From: Holosporales bacterium
GTDB lineage: Bacteria; Pseudomonadota; Alphaproteobacteria; BNTO01
Assembly (NCBI GenBank): GCA_031273545.1
Contig: JAISRQ010000116.1
Location: 1 to 5,858, forward strand
Length of the DNA stretch: 5,858 nt
Reading direction: 5' to 3'
The position numbers and the translations under genes are program-made. Shown here in pieces: positions 4,805 through 5,858 of the stretch; the stretch's first letter is position 1, and every line of letters starts with the position of its first letter. The notes beneath the pieces are model-generated. The model saw only the letters and a program-made list of their open reading frames with translations, made no database searches and was not told the DNA's origin.

Positions 4805-5858
4805 CTATTTGTCCGCAAAAAACTCCTTCACCTTTGCAAAGAAGCCACTAGACATTGGCGTATTCTCGGATGTTCCTTCCTCAAGCTCTTGCAGTATCTC
4901 TTTTTGGCGCTTTGTCAATTTAACAGGGGTTTCAACTACGACCTCTACGAACAGGTCGCCATACGAATTCCCGCGCAAACCGGGCATTCCTTTTCCCTTT
5001 ATGCAAAATTTGTGCCCCGTTTGTGTGCCGGCCGGAATCTTGATCGGGATGGGAGTTTTGTCAAGCGACGACACATTAATCTCACTTCCTAATGCAGCCG
5101 TCGTGATGGAAATGGGAACTCTGCACATAAGGTTTTTTTCTTCTCGAGTAAACAGCTTGTGCAGCTTGATCGATATGAATACATAAAGGTCCCCGCATCG
5201 TCCTCCGCGAAAGCCGCATTCTCCTTCCCCTGCTAGGCGGATTTGCGTGCCGTTGTCTACCCCTTTGGGGATTTTTACTTCTAAGTTTTTGTCGCTCACA
5301 ACACGCCCAGAGCCACTGCACGCAGCACACGGATTTTTTATAACGCGACCAATCCCGCCGCACGTGATACAAGTTTGCTCCACTGTGAAGAAGCCTTGTT
5401 GTCTGTGAAATACGCCGCGCCCATTACAAGCGGAGCAAGTCTCGTAATCCTTGGAGGAGCTTCCCGCTCCGTTGCATTTATTACAAACGCAGTATGTGCG
5501 AATCGAAATCTTCGACGTTGTTCCTGTAAACGCTTCTTCTAGAGTTATGGCTACGTCATACCTTATGTCTGAGCCGGGCTCTGACATGGACTGCCGCCGG
5601 CGCCGAGAGGCCCCACCGCCCCCCATGCCGAATACTTCGCTTATTATATCCTCGAAATTAACGTTACCAAAGCCGCCGTTAAAGCCGAATCCACCAAAGT
5701 CGTCGCTACCACGGGGTCCTCCAGCGCCGCCAAAGCCGTTGCCAGCAGAGGCATCACCGTATCTGTCGAAATGCGCCTTTTTTTGAGGGTCGCTTAATAC
5801 TTCGTACGCCTCGTTTATTTCCTTGAACTTAGTCTCAGAATCGGTTCCGCCCTTGTTT
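4805..5858 (-). CDS. dnaJ: Chaperone protein DnaJ (Hsp40), 5' end beyond window
   Basis: DnaJ captures unfolded proteins and stimulates the DnaK ATPase. The window holds the last 350 or so residues. The frame stays open past the ATG at 5626 to the right edge, so that ATG is internal. The visible part starts just after the expected HPD motif, in the J domain (FKEINEAYEVLSDPQKK, then HFDRYGDA). A Gly/Phe-rich linker follows, rich in GFGG and FGGFGFNGG. The zinc region has all four CxxCxGxG motifs: CNKCNGAG, CSACNGRG, CITCGGIG and CAACSGSG. The C-terminal substrate domain has VKIPKGVDNG, IPAGTQTG and KGKGMPGLRG. It ends FADK and TAG. With the missing N-terminus the protein would be close to 385-390 residues, a normal class I DnaJ. 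The promoter and any dnaK lie outside. The gene is convergent with rpsT. Confidence 0.98.
   Translation of the reverse strand, partial: NKGGTDSETKFKEINEAYEVLSDPQKKAHFDRYGDASAGNGFGGAGGPRGSDDFGGFGFNGGFGNVNFEDIISEVFGMGGGGASRRRRQSMSEPGSDIRYDVAITLEEAFTGTTSKISIRTYCVCNKCNGAGSSSKDYETCSACNGRGVFHRQQGFFTVEQTCITCGGIGRVIKNPCAACSGSGRVVSDKNLEVKIPKGVDNGTQIRLAGEGECGFRGGRCGDLYVFISIKLHKLFTREEKNLMCRVPISITTAALGSEINVSSLDKTPIPIKIPAGTQTGHKFCIKGKGMPGLRGNSYGDLFVEVVVETPVKLTKRQKEILQELEEGTSENTPMSSGFFAKVKEFFADK

Noticed and set aside
5624..5626. ATG as the start of dnaJ
   Set aside because: The same frame continues upstream with clear J-domain and Gly/Phe sequence to the window edge, so this methionine is internal.

Overview
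The window looks like part of an alphaproteobacterial chromosome. The best evidence is Ffh: its G4 region reads TRADGD followed by RGGAILSMR and VTGCPVK, the alphaproteobacterial form, and its 443-residue length matches the short Ffh of Rickettsiales-type intracellular bacteria rather than the longer Ffh of free-living relatives. Rickettsiales or Holosporales is an inference. Four gaps of roughly 210-280 bases and a large repeat-type surface or effector-like protein fit a host-associated lifestyle but do not prove it.

Layout, left to right. Bases 1-214 hold no gene I can support, only a weak terminator-like hairpin on the minus strand. Bases 215-1831 (minus) encode a 538-residue BspA-like leucine-rich-repeat protein with an unusually long segment ahead of its hydrophobic signal or anchor. 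Bases 1832-2045 are an AT-rich gap with short repeats. Bases 2046-3377 (minus) are ffh. Fourteen bases upstream of ffh is grpE (3392-3970, minus), and the two form a likely operon driven by a good sigma70-type promoter at 4004-4032. Bases 3971-4225 are the divergent control region between grpE and rpsT. Bases 4226-4525 (plus) are rpsT. Bases 4526-4804 are a convergent gap full of small hairpins. Bases 4805-5858 (minus) are dnaJ, which lacks only the first part of its J domain because it runs off the right edge.

The conserved genes belong to protein biogenesis. S20 is part of the small ribosomal subunit, Ffh delivers nascent membrane and secreted proteins, and DnaJ and GrpE are the two co-chaperones of DnaK. 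The LRR gene is the outlier: it sits directly downstream of ffh, where many bacteria have rpsP-rimM-trmD-rplS, and is probably a lineage-specific exported protein. I saw no mobile element, CRISPR array, tRNA or rRNA. The most interesting material is the LRR protein with its odd start and N-terminus, followed by the structured gap between rpsT and dnaJ. I saw no clear evidence of an undescribed multi-gene system.
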